A DNA stretch of 46,825 bases from an uncultured Clostridia bacterium (GTDB lineage: Bacteria > Bacillota > Clostridia > TANB77 > CAG-508). Numbering within the stretch: position 1 is the stretch's first letter; each line of letters starts with the position of its first letter. The stretch is from assembly GCA_947629555.1 (NCBI GenBank), contig CANRED010000001.1, positions 66,489-113,313 of the forward strand. Direction: 5' to 3'. The position numbers and the translations under genes are program-made. Positions 34,964 to 46,146 of the stretch are shown piece after piece. Below the pieces are notes generated by a model. That model was not told the origin of the DNA. It ran no database searches and saw nothing but the letters and a program-made list of their open reading frames with translations.

Positions 34964-37171
34964 ATGAATAAAAAAAGTAAAAATAATAAAAACAAAATAA
35001 AACATTTAAAAGCTGAAAAAGAATTAATTAGTACACAATTAAGAATAAAAAAACTTTTTAAAACTTTAGTTATAACACTTTTAATTTTTCTTTTATTGAT
35101 TGTTCGTTTAGCATGGATTCAATTTGTTCAAGGTAGTTCATTAAAAGAACAAGCTTATAAGCAGCAAACTGCTAACACAATAATTTCTCCAAAAAGAGGA
35201 ACCATTTACGATTCTACTGGAAAAGCGTTAGCAATTAGTGCTCAAGTAGATACTGTATCAATAAATCCTGGTAAAGTAAAATATATGGATAATACGTCAG
35301 TTCCAGCTGAAAAACTAGCAACAATACTTTCTACAATATTTGAATTAGATTACGAGGAAGTTTTGAAAAAAGTCAACAGCAATTCATCTGTTGTTACTAT
35401 TGCCGAAAAAGTGGAAAAAGATAAAATAGATTTATTAAAATCAACTCTTAAAGAAAACAATATAACTGCTGGTATTAATATTGATTCAGATACAAAAAGA
35501 TATTATCCTTATGATAATCTGGCTTCTAACCTTATTGGATTTTTGGGTACTGATAAAGGTCTAGAAGGAATAGAGGCAAGTTGGGATAGTGTACTTACTG
35601 GTACTGCTGGCAAAAAAGTCATCACGACTGACTCTAGTAGTAGAGAAATTCCAAATACAGAACAAACATATATACCTGCTCAAAATGGTAGTAACATCAC
35701 TCTTACTATAGATGTAAATATTCAAACCATAGCAGAAAAATATTTAAAGCAGGCCGTAATTGAAAATAGTTGTGCTAGAGGTGGAAATGTAATAATAATG
35801 AAACCTTCAACTGGAGATATTTTGGCAATGGCTACATATCCTGATTATAACTTAAATGAACCTTTTGAAGTTGATATGTCCACTTGGAGAAATATAGCAA
35901 TATCAAATACTTATGAGCCTGGATCTACTTTTAAATTAATAAATGCTGCAATAGGATTAGAAGAAAATATTATAGATACAGATACAAAATCTCTTAACTG
36001 TGATGGATACGAAATAATTGATGGCACTAGAATAAACTGTTGGAGATACTATAATCCACATGGTGCTGAATCTCTTAGAGAAGCCTTAGAAAATTCTTGT
36101 AATGATGCATTTATGCAACTATGTCAAAAAATAGGAATTAATACTTTATATAAATACTATAGTGCATTTGGACTATTTGACCCTACAGGTATTTCTTTGT
36201 ATGGTGAATCAGACAGTATTTTCCATAATATTGAAAATGTTAGAGGTACAGAACTTGCAACAATGGCATTTGGTCAAAGATTTAACATTACCCCTCTACA
36301 ATTAATAACTGCAGTATCAGCTATTGCAAATGATGGTGTTCTTATGCAACCTAGAATCGTAAAAGAAATTGAAAATACTGATACTGGTGCAATAACAACT
36401 ATAGAACCAAAAGTAGTACGACAAGTTGTATCAAAGGAAACTTCTTTGAAAATGCTTGATTTAATGGAATCTGTTGTAAGCGATGGAACTGCTAACTATG
36501 GTGCTGTTAGAGGATATACAATTGGTGGAAAAACTGGAACTTCAGAAGCAAATCCTAGTAAACCCGAAGAAGGTATTACCGTTTCATATATGGCTGTAGC
36601 TCCAACCGTAAATCCAGAAGTAGTAATGCTTGTTGCTTTATATCAGCCTACTAACGGAAGTGCTTCTGGTGGAGGTACTGCAGGTCCTGTTTCATCTCAA
36701 ATTTTATCAGAAGTTTTACCTTATTTAGGAATTGCTTCAAGCAATACATCTGCCTCATCTAATACTTCACATATTACTTCTACTTTGATAGATGTTAGAG
36801 GTAAATCAGTTTCAGAAGCAAAAAAATTACTAAAAAGTTATGGATTTGATGTAAAATACACCAACCATGGTGAAAATGAAAGTGATGTAATTATAACAGA
36901 TCAAGTTCCAAAACCAGGAGTACAATTATTAAATGGTGCAACTATATGTTTATATTCAGAAAATAGCAATGATAGAGCTCTTGTAAAAATACCTAATTTA
37001 AAAGGTAGCACCTTATACACTGCAATAAATAAACTAAAAGCTATCAACTTGAACGTGTCGTTTGACGGAGCTGGTGTGGTTATTAGCCAATCACCTGCTG
37101 TTGATTCTGAAATTGAAGAAGGTAGTATAATTAATATTACTCTTATGGATGAAATTACAGACGTACATTAA
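34964..37171 (+). CDS. Class B penicillin-binding protein with two PASTA domains (SpoVD/FtsI type)
   Basis: About 735 residues. A short cytosolic Lys-rich start, one membrane helix (LVITLLIFLLLIVRLAWIQF), the PBP dimer domain (PKRGTIYDSTGKALA; GFLGTDKGLEGIE), then the transpeptidase domain with Ser321 in EPGSTFKL, SCN in LENSCNDAFMQL and KTG in IGGKTGTSE. Two PASTA domains follow (about 610-735; DVRGKSVSEAKKLLKSYGF, PNLKGSTLYTAINKLKAIN). It cross-links peptidoglycan. PASTA-bearing class B PBPs in Firmicutes include sporulation-specific SpoVD and division PBP; which one cannot be decided here. ATG 34964 is chosen over GTG 34955. No ftsL or mraW/rsmH is adjacent. Confidence 0.9.
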   Translation: MNKKSKNNKNKIKHLKAEKELISTQLRIKKLFKTLVITLLIFLLLIVRLAWIQFVQGSSLKEQAYKQQTANTIISPKRGTIYDSTGKALAISAQVDTVSINPGKVKYMDNTSVPAEKLATILSTIFELDYEEVLKKVNSNSSVVTIAEKVEKDKIDLLKSTLKENNITAGINIDSDTKRYYPYDNLASNLIGFLGTDKGLEGIEASWDSVLTGTAGKKVITTDSSSREIPNTEQTYIPAQNGSNITLTIDVNIQTIAEKYLKQAVIENSCARGGNVIIMKPSTGDILAMATYPDYNLNEPFEVDMSTWRNIAISNTYEPGSTFKLINAAIGLEENIIDTDTKSLNCDGYEIIDGTRINCWRYYNPHGAESLREALENSCNDAFMQLCQKIGINTLYKYYSAFGLFDPTGISLYGESDSIFHNIENVRGTELATMAFGQRFNITPLQLITAVSAIANDGVLMQPRIVKEIENTDTGAITTIEPKVVRQVVSKETSLKMLDLMESVVSDGTANYGAVRGYTIGGKTGTSEANPSKPEEGITVSYMAVAPTVNPEVVMLVALYQPTNGSASGGGTAGPVSSQILSEVLPYLGIASSNTSASSNTSHITSTLIDVRGKSVSEAKKLLKSYGFDVKYTNHGENESDVIITDQVPKPGVQLLNGATICLYSENSNDRALVKIPNLKGSTLYTAINKLKAINLNVSFDGAGVVISQSPAVDSEIEEGSIINITLMDEITDVH

Positions 37172-37177
37172 ACAAAT

Positions 37178-37300
37178 GATGTTTTTGGTACGCGTTAAAA
37201 AAGCATTATTTAAATTGTGATGACTTCGGAGCACGGAACGACGAGGGCGTCGTTCCCTACGATATTTTTAATGTTTTTTTAACGCGTCCCAAAAAACATC
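37178..37300. mobile_element. MITE-like composite: REP copy flanked by about 30-bp inverted repeats
   Basis: The left arm (37178-37207, with GGTACGCGTTAAAAAA) and right arm (37270-37300, with TTTTTTTAACGCGTCCC) are imperfect reverse complements over about 30 bp. A REP palindrome lies between them. The element sits between the convergent PBP and rpoC genes. No coding sequence lies inside. Could also act as a two-way terminator. Confidence 0.65.
37235..37260 (-). repeat. REP-like palindrome, copy 6
   Basis: A perfect GGAACGACG / CGTCGTTCC stem with loop AGGG (37235-37256) and CTAC tail; preceded by CTTCGGAGCAC as in copy 5. Nested in the inverted repeat 37178-37300. Confidence 0.87.
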
Positions 37301-37310
37301 ACACAAAAAA

Positions 37311-37333
37311 ACACTTTGGATAATCCAAAGTGT
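37311..37333. terminator. Bidirectional terminator between the PBP gene and rpoC
   Basis: A perfect 10-bp stem ACACTTTGGA (37311-37320) / TCCAAAGTGT (37324-37333) with loop TAA. T runs follow on both strands. It ends 14 nt from the rpoC stop codon. Confidence 0.93.
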
Positions 37334-37346
37334 TTTTTTATTTTTC

Positions 37347-40300
37347 TTATTCTTCACTAGCTACACTCTCTGTGTTAGAATTTTCTGTGTTTATATGTGT
37401 ATTTCTATATACTTGCATTCCTGTTCCTGCTGGTATTAATTTACCTATAATTACGTTTTCTTTTAATCCTATTAATGAATCTACTTTTCCTTTTATTGCT
37501 GCTTCTGTTAATACCCTTGTTGTCTCTTGGAATGATGCTGCTGATAAGAAACTTTCTGTTGCAAGTGATGCTTTTGTAATTCCAAGTAGAACTCTTTTTC
37601 CTGTTGCAGGTTTCTTTCCTTCTGCTACTGCTTTTTCATTTTCTTCTTCAAATTCATACATATCAACTAATGAACCTGCAAATAATGGTGTGTCACCGTT
37701 GTCCTCTACTCTTATTTTCTTTAACATTTGTCTACCTATAACTTCTATATGTTTATCATTTATATCAACACCTTGGTTTCTATAAACTTTTTGTACCTCT
37801 GATGTTAAATATTTATAAACTCCTTCAACACCTTTTATTGCTAATATTTCATTAGGATTTATTGAACCTTCTGTTATAGCATCTCCGGCTTCAATTTGAC
37901 TTCCGTCTTTTACTTTTAATTTTGAACCAAAGCTTATTACATAAGTTTTAGCATCATCTTTTCCAGTAACTGTAACTTCTTTTCTCTTTTTATTGTCTTG
38001 TATTGATACAATACCTGAAATTTCTGAAATTACTGCTAATCCCTTTGGTTTTCTTGCTTCAAATAACTCTTCAACCCTAGGTAAACCTTGTGTAATATCT
38101 CCTCCTGCAACACCACCAGTGTGGAAAGTTCTCATTGTAAGCTGTGTACCAGGCTCACCGATTGATTGAGCAGCTATTATTCCTACTGCTTCACCTATAT
38201 TTACTTTTTGACGTGTAGCAAGTCCCATTCCATAACATTTACTACATACTCCATGTTTTGTTCTACATTCTAGAACAGAACGTACTTTTACTTTTTCTAT
38301 TCCTGCTTTTACTATTTTATCAGCTAATGCAGTAGTAATCATTGTATTAGAATCTACTATAACCTCTTTTGTATTTGGATCTATAATATCTTCTAATGGG
38401 AATCTTCCTATTAATCTTTCTTCTAATTTTTCTATTAATTGATTTCCGTCTTTTATAGCTTCTATTTCTATTCCTTCAGTAGTTCCACAGTCTTCTTCTC
38501 TTACTATTATGTCTTGGCTTACATCAACTAATCTTCTTGTTAAGTATCCAGAGTCTGCTGTTCTTAACGCTGTATCCGCTAAACCTTTTCTAGCACCATG
38601 TGATGAAATAAAGTATTCAAGAACGTCTAATCCCTCTCTGAAGCATGATTTAATTGGTATTTCTACGGCTTTACCAGATGTATTTGCCATAAGTCCACGC
38701 ATACCTGCAATTTGTCTTAATTGGTTCATGTTACCTCTGGCTCCTGATTGTGCCATCATGTATATTGGGTTTAAGTCATCAAAGTTTTCTTTCATAGCAT
38801 TTGTAACATCATTTGTTGCTTTTTCCCATACTTTAATAACTGATGAATATCTTTCATCTTCTGTTATTAAACCACGTCTAAATTGTTTAGATATTTCTTC
38901 AACTTGCTTTTCTGATTCTTCAAGTATTTGTTTCTTTGCTTCTGGCACTGCAACGTCAGCAACACTAACTGTTATAGCACCTTTTGTAGAATATTTATAT
39001 CCTATTGATTTTATATAATCTAGTAATTCTGCTGTTACTGATAATCCATGTGTATCAACACATTTTGAAATTATTTTTCCTAAATTACTCTTCATAACTG
39101 GAAATTCAATTTCTAATCTAAATTTATCTTCATAATTTGTTCTATCAACAAAGCCTAAATCTTGTGGGATTCCTTCATTATATATAATTCTTCCTATTGT
39201 TGTCTCTATTGGATGTGTACACATTTTTCCGTCAATTTCTTTTGTCATTCTAACTTTTATTTTTGCATGTAACTCTAAATCTCCATTTTGATATGCCATA
39301 TATGCTTCATCTTTATCTTTAAAGTACATACCTGCACCCTTTTCACCATCTACTTGCATTGTTAAATAGTAACTTCCTAATATCATATCTTGTGTTGGAA
39401 CTGTTACTGGTTTACCATCTTGTGGTTTTAAAAGGTTATTTACAGAAAGCATTAAATATCTTGCTTCTGCTTGTGCCTCTGGAGATAATGGAACGTGTAC
39501 TGCCATTTGGTCTCCATCGAAATCGGCGTTGAATGCTGTACAAACTAATGGATGTAATTTTATTGCTCTACCTTCTACAAGTACTGGCTCGAATGCTTGA
39601 ATTCCAAGTCTGTGTAATGTAGGTGCACGGTTTAACATTACAGGATGATCTTTTATAACATCCTCTAATATATCCCATACTTCTGGTCTTAATTTTTCTA
39701 CCATTCTTTTTGCATTTTTTATGTTATGTGCTAATCCTCTACCAACTAATTCTTTCATAACAAATGGTTTAAATAATTCTACTGCCATTTCTTTTGGTAA
39801 TCCACATTGATAGATTTTTAATTCTGGTCCAACAACTATAACTGAACGTCCTGAGTAGTCAACCCTCTTTCCTAAAAGGTTTTGTCTAAATCTACCTTGT
39901 TTTCCTTTTAACATGTCTGATAATGATTTTAATGGTCTATTACCAGCACCTGTTACAGGACGACCACGTCTACTATTATCTATTAAAGCATCTACAGATT
40001 CTTGTAACATTCTTTTTTCATTTCTTACAATTATTTCTGGTGCGCCTAATTCTAATAATCTTTTTAATCTGTTATTTCTGTTTATAACTCTTCTATATAA
40101 ATCATTTAAATCTGATGTTGCAAATCTACCACCGTCTAATTGTACCATAGGTCTTATATCTGGTGGTGTAACTGGTATAACATTCATAACCATCCATTCT
40201 GGTCTATTTTCTGATAATCTAAATGATTCTACTGTATCTAATCTTTTTATAATCTTTGCTTTTTTAGGATCACTTGCTTTTTCTAATTCTTTTTTAAGTT

Positions 40301-40871
40301 TTGCAGATAATTTATCTAGGTCTATTTCTTCTAACAATTCTCTAATTGCTTCTGCACCCATTTTTGCTTTAAAAGAACCTTTTCCGTATTTTTCTTCAGC
40401 CTCATGATATTCTTTTTCATTTAAAATATCACATTTTGATAATCCTGAAGTTCCTTTATCTGTTACTATATAAGATGCAAAATATATTACTTTTTCCAAA
40501 CTTCTTGGAGATATATCTAGCATTAAAGCTATTCTACTTGGTATTCCTTTAAAATACCAAATATGTGCTACTGGTGCAGCAAGTTCAATATGTCCCATTC
40601 TTTCACGTCTTACTTTAGATTTTGTAACTTCAACACCACATCTATCACAAACTATTCCTTTATAACGAACTCTTTTATACTTACCACAATGACATTCCCA
40701 GTCTTTTGTTGGTCCAAATATTTTCTCACAGAATAGACCATCTTTTTCTGGTTTTAAAGTTCTATAATTGATAGTTTCTGGTTTTTTTACTTCACCTTTT
40801 GACCATTCCCTTATTTTTTCATCTGATGCTAATCCTATTTTTATTTTATCAAATAATTCTAGTTCATCCAT
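37347..40871 (-). CDS. rpoC: RNA polymerase subunit beta'
   Basis: 1,174 residues, normal for Firmicutes without large lineage inserts. The N-terminal zinc site has CHCGKYKR and CDRCG, the active-site magnesium loop is [12 protein letters not shown], and the second zinc site spans CGTTEG to [13 protein letters not shown]. The bridge helix and trigger loop region ([27 protein letters not shown]) are intact. The acidic tail ([16 protein letters not shown]) is short. It follows rpoB by 252 bp, a large gap holding two REP copies. Start ATG 40871 with AAGGGGG about 12 nt upstream. Confidence 0.98.
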   Translation of the reverse strand: MDELELFDKIKIGLASDEKIREWSKGEVKKPETINYRTLKPEKDGLFCEKIFGPTKDWECHCGKYKRVRYKGIVCDRCGVEVTKSKVRRERMGHIELAAPVAHIWYFKGIPSRIALMLDISPRSLEKVIYFASYIVTDKGTSGLSKCDILNEKEYHEAEEKYGKGSFKAKMGAEAIRELLEEIDLDKLSAKLKKELEKASDPKKAKIIKRLDTVESFRLSENRPEWMVMNVIPVTPPDIRPMVQLDGGRFATSDLNDLYRRVINRNNRLKRLLELGAPEIIVRNEKRMLQESVDALIDNSRRGRPVTGAGNRPLKSLSDMLKGKQGRFRQNLLGKRVDYSGRSVIVVGPELKIYQCGLPKEMAVELFKPFVMKELVGRGLAHNIKNAKRMVEKLRPEVWDILEDVIKDHPVMLNRAPTLHRLGIQAFEPVLVEGRAIKLHPLVCTAFNADFDGDQMAVHVPLSPEAQAEARYLMLSVNNLLKPQDGKPVTVPTQDMILGSYYLTMQVDGEKGAGMYFKDKDEAYMAYQNGDLELHAKIKVRMTKEIDGKMCTHPIETTIGRIIYNEGIPQDLGFVDRTNYEDKFRLEIEFPVMKSNLGKIISKCVDTHGLSVTAELLDYIKSIGYKYSTKGAITVSVADVAVPEAKKQILEESEKQVEEISKQFRRGLITEDERYSSVIKVWEKATNDVTNAMKENFDDLNPIYMMAQSGARGNMNQLRQIAGMRGLMANTSGKAVEIPIKSCFREGLDVLEYFISSHGARKGLADTALRTADSGYLTRRLVDVSQDIIVREEDCGTTEGIEIEAIKDGNQLIEKLEERLIGRFPLEDIIDPNTKEVIVDSNTMITTALADKIVKAGIEKVKVRSVLECRTKHGVCSKCYGMGLATRQKVNIGEAVGIIAAQSIGEPGTQLTMRTFHTGGVAGGDITQGLPRVEELFEARKPKGLAVISEISGIVSIQDNKKRKEVTVTGKDDAKTYVISFGSKLKVKDGSQIEAGDAITEGSINPNEILAIKGVEGVYKYLTSEVQKVYRNQGVDINDKHIEVIGRQMLKKIRVEDNGDTPLFAGSLVDMYEFEEENEKAVAEGKKPATGKRVLLGITKASLATESFLSAASFQETTRVLTEAAIKGKVDSLIGLKENVIIGKLIPAGTGMQVYRNTHINTENSNTESVASEE

Positions 40872-40930
40872 TTAATGGTTGACCCCCTTACAAAATTCAT
40901 TTATTATGTTTTTGCAGATATATTGTTTTC

Positions 40931-40957
40931 GGAACGACGAGGGCGTCGTTCCCTACA
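40931..40957 (-). repeat. REP-like palindrome, copy 7, in the rpoB-rpoC gap
   Basis: A perfect GGAACGACG / CGTCGTTCC stem, loop AGGG (40931-40952), CTACA tail. Flanked by a short imperfect inverted repeat (GCAGATATATTG left; CAATATTTGC right). About 60 bp before the rpoC start in the direction of transcription. Confidence 0.87.
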
Positions 40958-41076
40958 ATATTTGCAATAATATCTCATTTATTTTAAATACACACGGCAC
41001 GAGCAATTTTATATTGCTATTTAAAATAAAAAATATTTAAACTATTCAATTATTTTTTAATATTTATTTGACGCAT

Positions 41077-41103
41077 GGAACGGCGAGGGTGCCGTTCCCT
41101 ACA
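41077..41103 (-). repeat. REP-like palindrome, copy 8, in the rpoB-rpoC gap
   Basis: Variant stem GGAACGGCG / TGCCGTTCC (41077-41098) with loop AGGG: the A to G change in one arm is matched by T to C in the other, leaving one G-T wobble next to the loop. CTACA tail. About 20 bp after the rpoB stop. Confidence 0.85.
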
Positions 41104-41123
41104 GCTTTTACAATTAATTTTAC

Positions 41124-44100
41124 CTATTCATCTAACATATCATCATCTGTTAAATCTTCATCGTTCATTATATTGTCTATTGCTAGGTCATCCTCATCTG
41201 TTAATATATCGTCATCACTGAATATTACATCTGAATCTGGATCAGCGTCATTCTCTATGTAATCTTCTTCTACTTCTGTAGTATCTTCTCCTAGTAAATC
41301 CCTATGCTCTTCTAAGTTAAAGTCTATTCCTTCATCTATATTTTCTTTCAATTCTAATTCTTTGTTATCCTCAGAATATAGTTTTACATCAAGTCCTAAA
41401 CTTTGTAATTCTTTTATTAATACTTTAAAGCTTTCTGGAACGCCTGGTTCAGGTACATTTTCGCCTTTAACAATAGCTTCATAAGTTTTTACTCTTCCTA
41501 CAACATCGTCAGATTTTACAGTTAAAATTTCTTGTAGTGTATATGCTGCACCATAAGCCTCTAATGCCCAAACTTCCATCTCTCCGAAACGTTGTCCACC
41601 AAATTGTGCTTTACCTCCAAGAGGTTGTTGTGTAACTAATGAGTATGGTCCAGTTGAACGAGCATGTATCTTATCATCAACTAAGTGGTGAAGTTTTAAC
41701 ATGTACATAACACCAACAGTAATTGGCTTATCAAATGGTTCTCCTGTTCTTCCATCATAAAGAATCGTTTTTCCGTTTTTGTTAAGTCCTGCTTGCTCTA
41801 ATAATTCTTCAATATCCTCTTCTGAAGCACCATCAAATACCGGTGTTGCAACTTTCCATCCTAACATACGTGCTGCTGCACCTAAATGAACCTCTAAAAC
41901 TTGACCTAAGTTCATACGTGAAGGAACACCTAATGGGTTTAACACAACGTCTACTGGAGTTCCATCTGGCATAAATGGCATATCTTCAACAGGTAATATT
42001 CTTGAAATAACACCTTTGTTACCATGACGTCCTGCCATTTTATCTCCAACAGATATTTTTCTTTTTTGAGCAATATATACTCTTATTACTTGATTTACAC
42101 CAGGTCCTAACTCTTCAGAATTTTCTCTTGTAAATATTTTTACATCAACTATTGTTCCTGCTTCTCCATGAGGTACTTTTAGAGATGTATCTCTAACCTC
42201 TCTTGCTTTTTCTCCAAATATTGCACGAAGTAATCTTTCTTCTGCTGTTAATTCTGTTTCTCCTTTTGGAGTTACTTTACCAACTAATATATCACCAGGT
42301 CTTACCTCTGCACCTATTCTTATTATTCCAGATTCGTCTAAGTCTTTTAAAGTATCTTCACCAACATTGGGTATATCTCTTGTTATTTCCTCTGGTCCTA
42401 ATTTTGTATCACGGCATTCGCAATCATATTCTTCTATATGTATTGATGTGTAAACATCTTCTTTAACTAATCTTTCACTTAATAATATAGCATCCTCGTA
42501 GTTGTATCCTTCCCATGTAGTGAAGGCTATTAATACGTTCTTTCCTAATGCCATTTCTCCATTTTGTGTAGATGGTCCATCTGCAATAACATCATCCTTA
42601 TTAACTCTCTCTCCAACTGTAACTATTGGTCTTTGGTTAATACATGTACCACCATTAGTTCTTTTGAATTTACGTAATGTATATGTATCTGTATTTCCTT
42701 TTTTATTCTTAATTATAATTTGGTCTGCTGTTACTTTTTGAACAACACCCGCTTCTTTTGCAACTACTACTATTGCAGAATCTTTTGCTGCTTTATATTC
42801 AATACCTGTTCCTACTATTGGTGAATCTGTAATCATAAGTGGAACTGCTTGACGTTGCATGTTTGCACCCATTAATGCACGGTTAGCATCATCATGCTCT
42901 AAGAAAGGTATCATAGCTGCACCAACAGAAACTAATTGCTTTGGAGATACATCTATATAATCAACTTTGTCTGATGGAACTTCTATAATTTCATCTAAAT
43001 ATCTTACTTTTATTTTTTTATTAACAAATTTTCCTTTTTTATCTCTTGGCTCACTTGCTTGAGCAATCATGTAGTCATCTTCTTCATCTGCTGTCATATA
43101 TTCAACTTCATCTGTTACTGCATGTGTTTTTGGATCTACTTTTCTATATGGTGTTTCAATAAATCCATATTCGTTTATTACAGCAAATGATGAAAGTGCT
43201 GATATAAGTCCTATGTTTGGTCCTTCAGGAGATTCTATTGGGCATAATCTTCCATAGTGAGTATAGTGAACATCTCTTACTTCGAAACCTGCTCTCTCTC
43301 TAGATAATCCTCCTGGTCCTAAAGCAGAAATTCTTCTTTTATGTGTTAACTCAGATAATGGGTTTGTTTGATCCATAAATTGAGATAATTGTGAACTACC
43401 AAAGAATTCCCTTATTGCAGATGTAATAGGTTTTGTATTAATTAATGTTTGTGGTGTAACAACATCTAAGTCTTGTACTGTCATTCTTTCTCTTACAACT
43501 CTCTCTAATCTTGTAAGACCTATTCTAAATTGATTTTGTAATAATTCACCAACACATCTTATACGTCTATTTCCTAAGTGGTCTATGTCGTCTACCTTAC
43601 CTAGTCCATATTGTAAGTTTAATAAATAGTTTATAGAAGAAATCATATCTTCTGTAACAATATGCTTTGGAACTAATTCGTCCATTCTTTCTTCTATTGC
43701 TTTTTTTAATTTTCCTTTTTCTGTGTTGTCTATTATATTCTTTAGAACTTCATAATTAACTAATTCTTTTATATGTAAATCGCTTAAATCTTCATTTACA
43801 AAAGCTTTAATATCAACTGTTCCATTTCCTATTACTCTAACTTTTTTATTATCTACTTTTATATCAACAATATTTATTCCAGAATTTTGTATTTCTGTTG
43901 CAACTTCTTTAGATATTACATTATCTTTTTCAACAAAAACTTCTCCTGTTTCTGGATTTATAATATCATCAAATGCAACTTGATTTGTTATTCTATATGC
44001 TAAATTTAATTTTTTATTAAATTTATATCTTCCTACTTTTGCTAAATCATATCTTCTTGAATCGAAGAATAAGCCATTAAATAAATTTCTAGCCGCATCA

Positions 44101-44840
44101 ACTGTTGGAAGCTCACCTGGTCTTAATTTTTTATATATTTCAACTAATGCTTCATCTGTAGTTTTAACAGTATCTTTAGCTATTGTTGCTAATATTTTTT
44201 CGTCTTCACCAAATAAATCTATAATTTGTCCATCTGTTGATAATCCTATAGCTCTTAATAAAGTAGTTACTGGTAATTTTCTTGTTCTATCAATTCTTAC
44301 ATAAAATACATCATTTGCATCTGTTTCATACTCTAACCATGCTCCTCTTATAGGCATAACTGTAGATGTATATATTTTTTTACCAGTTTTATCATAATCT
44401 GCTCCATAGTAGCAACCTGGTGAACGAACTAATTGGCTAACAATTACTCTTTCTGCACCATTTATTATAAATGTTCCACTTTCTGTCATAAGTGGGAAAT
44501 CTCCAAGATAAATTTCTTGCTCTTTTATTTCTCCAGTTTCACGGTTAATTAATCTAACTTTAACGTGTAAACGTGTAGAATATGTAGCATCTCTTTCTTT
44601 TGCCTCTTCTGTTGTGTATTTACTTTTTTCCTCCATGTAATAGTCAAAGAATTCAAGTACAAGGTTTCCAGAATAATCTTCTATAGGAGAAATATCTTTT
44701 AAAACTTCCCCTAAACCTTCTTTTACGAACCAATTATAAGAATCAATTTGAACTTTGATAAGATTTGGCATTTCTACGAAATCTCCAGTTCTAGCAAATG
44801 TTTTACGAACGCATTTTTCGTGTTTTACATCTGTTAACAA
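41124..44840 (-). CDS. rpoB: RNA polymerase subunit beta
   Basis: 1,238 residues. Recognisable parts: [16 protein letters not shown] near the N terminus, [17 protein letters not shown] and [20 protein letters not shown] (rifampicin region; sensitive-type residues D, H and S are present), RQAVPLM, GNKGVIS, and C-terminal [18 protein letters not shown]. The tail (about 1,175-1,238) is very acidic, [20 protein letters not shown] type. The start is TTG 44840: an in-frame TGA lies three codons upstream and family alignment needs residues before the first ATG. rplJ and rplL are not upstream; the gene has its own promoter and a leader of about 360 nt. Confidence 0.98.
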   Translation of the reverse strand: MLTDVKHEKCVRKTFARTGDFVEMPNLIKVQIDSYNWFVKEGLGEVLKDISPIEDYSGNLVLEFFDYYMEEKSKYTTEEAKERDATYSTRLHVKVRLINRETGEIKEQEIYLGDFPLMTESGTFIINGAERVIVSQLVRSPGCYYGADYDKTGKKIYTSTVMPIRGAWLEYETDANDVFYVRIDRTRKLPVTTLLRAIGLSTDGQIIDLFGEDEKILATIAKDTVKTTDEALVEIYKKLRPGELPTVDAARNLFNGLFFDSRRYDLAKVGRYKFNKKLNLAYRITNQVAFDDIINPETGEVFVEKDNVISKEVATEIQNSGINIVDIKVDNKKVRVIGNGTVDIKAFVNEDLSDLHIKELVNYEVLKNIIDNTEKGKLKKAIEERMDELVPKHIVTEDMISSINYLLNLQYGLGKVDDIDHLGNRRIRCVGELLQNQFRIGLTRLERVVRERMTVQDLDVVTPQTLINTKPITSAIREFFGSSQLSQFMDQTNPLSELTHKRRISALGPGGLSRERAGFEVRDVHYTHYGRLCPIESPEGPNIGLISALSSFAVINEYGFIETPYRKVDPKTHAVTDEVEYMTADEEDDYMIAQASEPRDKKGKFVNKKIKVRYLDEIIEVPSDKVDYIDVSPKQLVSVGAAMIPFLEHDDANRALMGANMQRQAVPLMITDSPIVGTGIEYKAAKDSAIVVVAKEAGVVQKVTADQIIIKNKKGNTDTYTLRKFKRTNGGTCINQRPIVTVGERVNKDDVIADGPSTQNGEMALGKNVLIAFTTWEGYNYEDAILLSERLVKEDVYTSIHIEEYDCECRDTKLGPEEITRDIPNVGEDTLKDLDESGIIRIGAEVRPGDILVGKVTPKGETELTAEERLLRAIFGEKAREVRDTSLKVPHGEAGTIVDVKIFTRENSEELGPGVNQVIRVYIAQKRKISVGDKMAGRHGNKGVISRILPVEDMPFMPDGTPVDVVLNPLGVPSRMNLGQVLEVHLGAAARMLGWKVATPVFDGASEEDIEELLEQAGLNKNGKTILYDGRTGEPFDKPITVGVMYMLKLHHLVDDKIHARSTGPYSLVTQQPLGGKAQFGGQRFGEMEVWALEAYGAAYTLQEILTVKSDDVVGRVKTYEAIVKGENVPEPGVPESFKVLIKELQSLGLDVKLYSEDNKELELKENIDEGIDFNLEEHRDLLGEDTTEVEEDYIENDADPDSDVIFSDDDILTDEDDLAIDNIMNDEDLTDDDMLDE

Positions 44841-45203
44841 AATGAATCAACTCCTTCAAGATTTAAATTTTTTTGAGCAGAAGAAATTTATATTCATTTT
44901 AAAGAAGTCCCTCTCAAAATATTAAACTAACTATTGTCTCAAAACCTTACTGCCCTAATTGGTTATGATATAAATAGGTTTTTTAATAATTGATTCCTCT
45001 TCTTCAAATTTACATAAACGATTTAATAAATGCTTGTAAATAATTAAAAGGCAATAAAAAGGCATGTCGGTAAATATCCTTTAAAATTTACCAACTACCT
45101 TATTTTAAGCCTTATTAAATTATTTTATTTCTTAACTTTTTTATATTTACCACCCTTATTATATAAGAGATTTATATTAAGCCTTTTACAAACATGATAT
45201 ATT
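44841..45203 (-). promoter_or_regulatory. Long rpoB leader (5' UTR)
   Basis: About 350-360 nt between the predicted transcription start and rpoB with no open frame worth calling. It has a direct repeat AAGGCTTAA-N-ATAA (minus strand; 45172-45188 and 45100-45117 regions) and repeated GGTAAAT boxes, one forming a hairpin at 45069-45092 followed within about a dozen nt by a short T run. A regulatory leader or attenuator is possible; I do not recognise a known riboswitch. Confidence 0.45.
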
Positions 45204-45233
45204 ATTTTAACATACGGATATAGGGCTTGTCAA
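45204..45233 (-). promoter_or_regulatory. Predicted rpoBC promoter
   Basis: Minus strand TTGACA (45228-45233), 18-nt spacer, TAAAAT (45204-45209). Divergent from the thioesterase promoter. Confidence 0.7.
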
Positions 45234-45319
45234 TGTTTTTATGAAAATATTTGTAATATTTTTATTATACTCCATTTTGTGCTTTTCTGTTGTTCCTACA
45301 GCATTTACATTAATCTTTG

Positions 45320-45348
45320 TTGTATTCATTTTTTATTTATGCTATAAT
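45320..45348 (+). promoter_or_regulatory. Predicted thioesterase promoter
   Basis: TTGTAT (45320-45325), 17-nt spacer, TATAAT (45343-45348), 30 bp before the start codon. Confidence 0.6.
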
Positions 45349-45378
45349 TTATACTAAATTGTGAAGGAAGTGCTAATA

Positions 45379-46101
45379 ATGAATTTATTTGAACGTAATT
45401 TTCATGTTGAAATATGTGATATTGATACAAAAAATGAATTAACAAACTATGGTATTCTTAGAATGATGCAAGAAATAGCCGCTGCACATTCAGATAATTC
45501 CGGTATATCTATAAATCATCTAGATAAAATGCCATATACTTGGCTATTATTAAATTGGAAATTAAAAGTCTTTAAAAGACCTGCTTGGAATTCAAGTTTA
45601 ATTGTAAAAACATGGCCAAGTTCTTCAGATAAATTATATGCATATCGTGATTTTGAGATACTTACGGAAAACAATGAGCTAGTTGCACAAGCTACATCAA
45701 AATGGGTACTTATAAATGTTAATACATTTAATATAGAAAAAACATCACAAGAAATTTTAGATATATACAAACCAAGTTATACTAGCATATTTGAAGAAAA
45801 AATATCAAAATTAAAAGAACCTGCAGACCATGATTTTATTAAATATTATACAATTACTAGAAATGATTTAGATGTAAATGGTCATGCAAATAATTTATCT
45901 TATATAAAAATTGTAAATAATATTTTACCAGAGGATTTATATAAAAATGCAGATTTTAGAGATGTAGAAGTAATGTACAAAAAAGAATGTAAATTAAATG
46001 ATGAGGTTGCATGTGTGTATTCACATAAGGGAGATACCCATACAGTAGCAATTAAATCAAAAGATTTATCTACATTACATTGTATAGTACAAATGAGGTA
46101 A
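45379..46101 (+). CDS. Acyl-ACP thioesterase (FatA/FatB-like)
   Basis: About 240 residues, double hot-dog fold. It frees fatty acids from acyl carrier protein. The first hot-dog domain has NYGILRMMQEIAAAHSD and TWLLLNWKLKVFKRPAWN; the second has the catalytic-type DLDVNGHANNLSYIK (Asn/His). Length matches bacterial acyl-ACP thioesterases. ATG 45379, with GAAGGAAGTG upstream, is preferred over GTG 45361. It is a single plus-strand gene. Physiological product could be free fatty acid for exchange or membrane trimming. Confidence 0.87.
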   Translation: MNLFERNFHVEICDIDTKNELTNYGILRMMQEIAAAHSDNSGISINHLDKMPYTWLLLNWKLKVFKRPAWNSSLIVKTWPSSSDKLYAYRDFEILTENNELVAQATSKWVLINVNTFNIEKTSQEILDIYKPSYTSIFEEKISKLKEPADHDFIKYYTITRNDLDVNGHANNLSYIKIVNNILPEDLYKNADFRDVEVMYKKECKLNDEVACVYSHKGDTHTVAIKSKDLSTLHCIVQMR

Positions 46102-46146
46102 GAGTGGTACAGCGATGCCTCAGTCTGCTCCTTCTAATTATTTATA

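Noticed and set aside
37330..40407. Long open frames antisense to rpoC (for example 37330-37785, 38509-39018, 39913-40407)
   Set aside because: They lie wholly opposite a clear rpoC, lack ribosome sites and show no family-like sequence; they are shadows of the coding strand.
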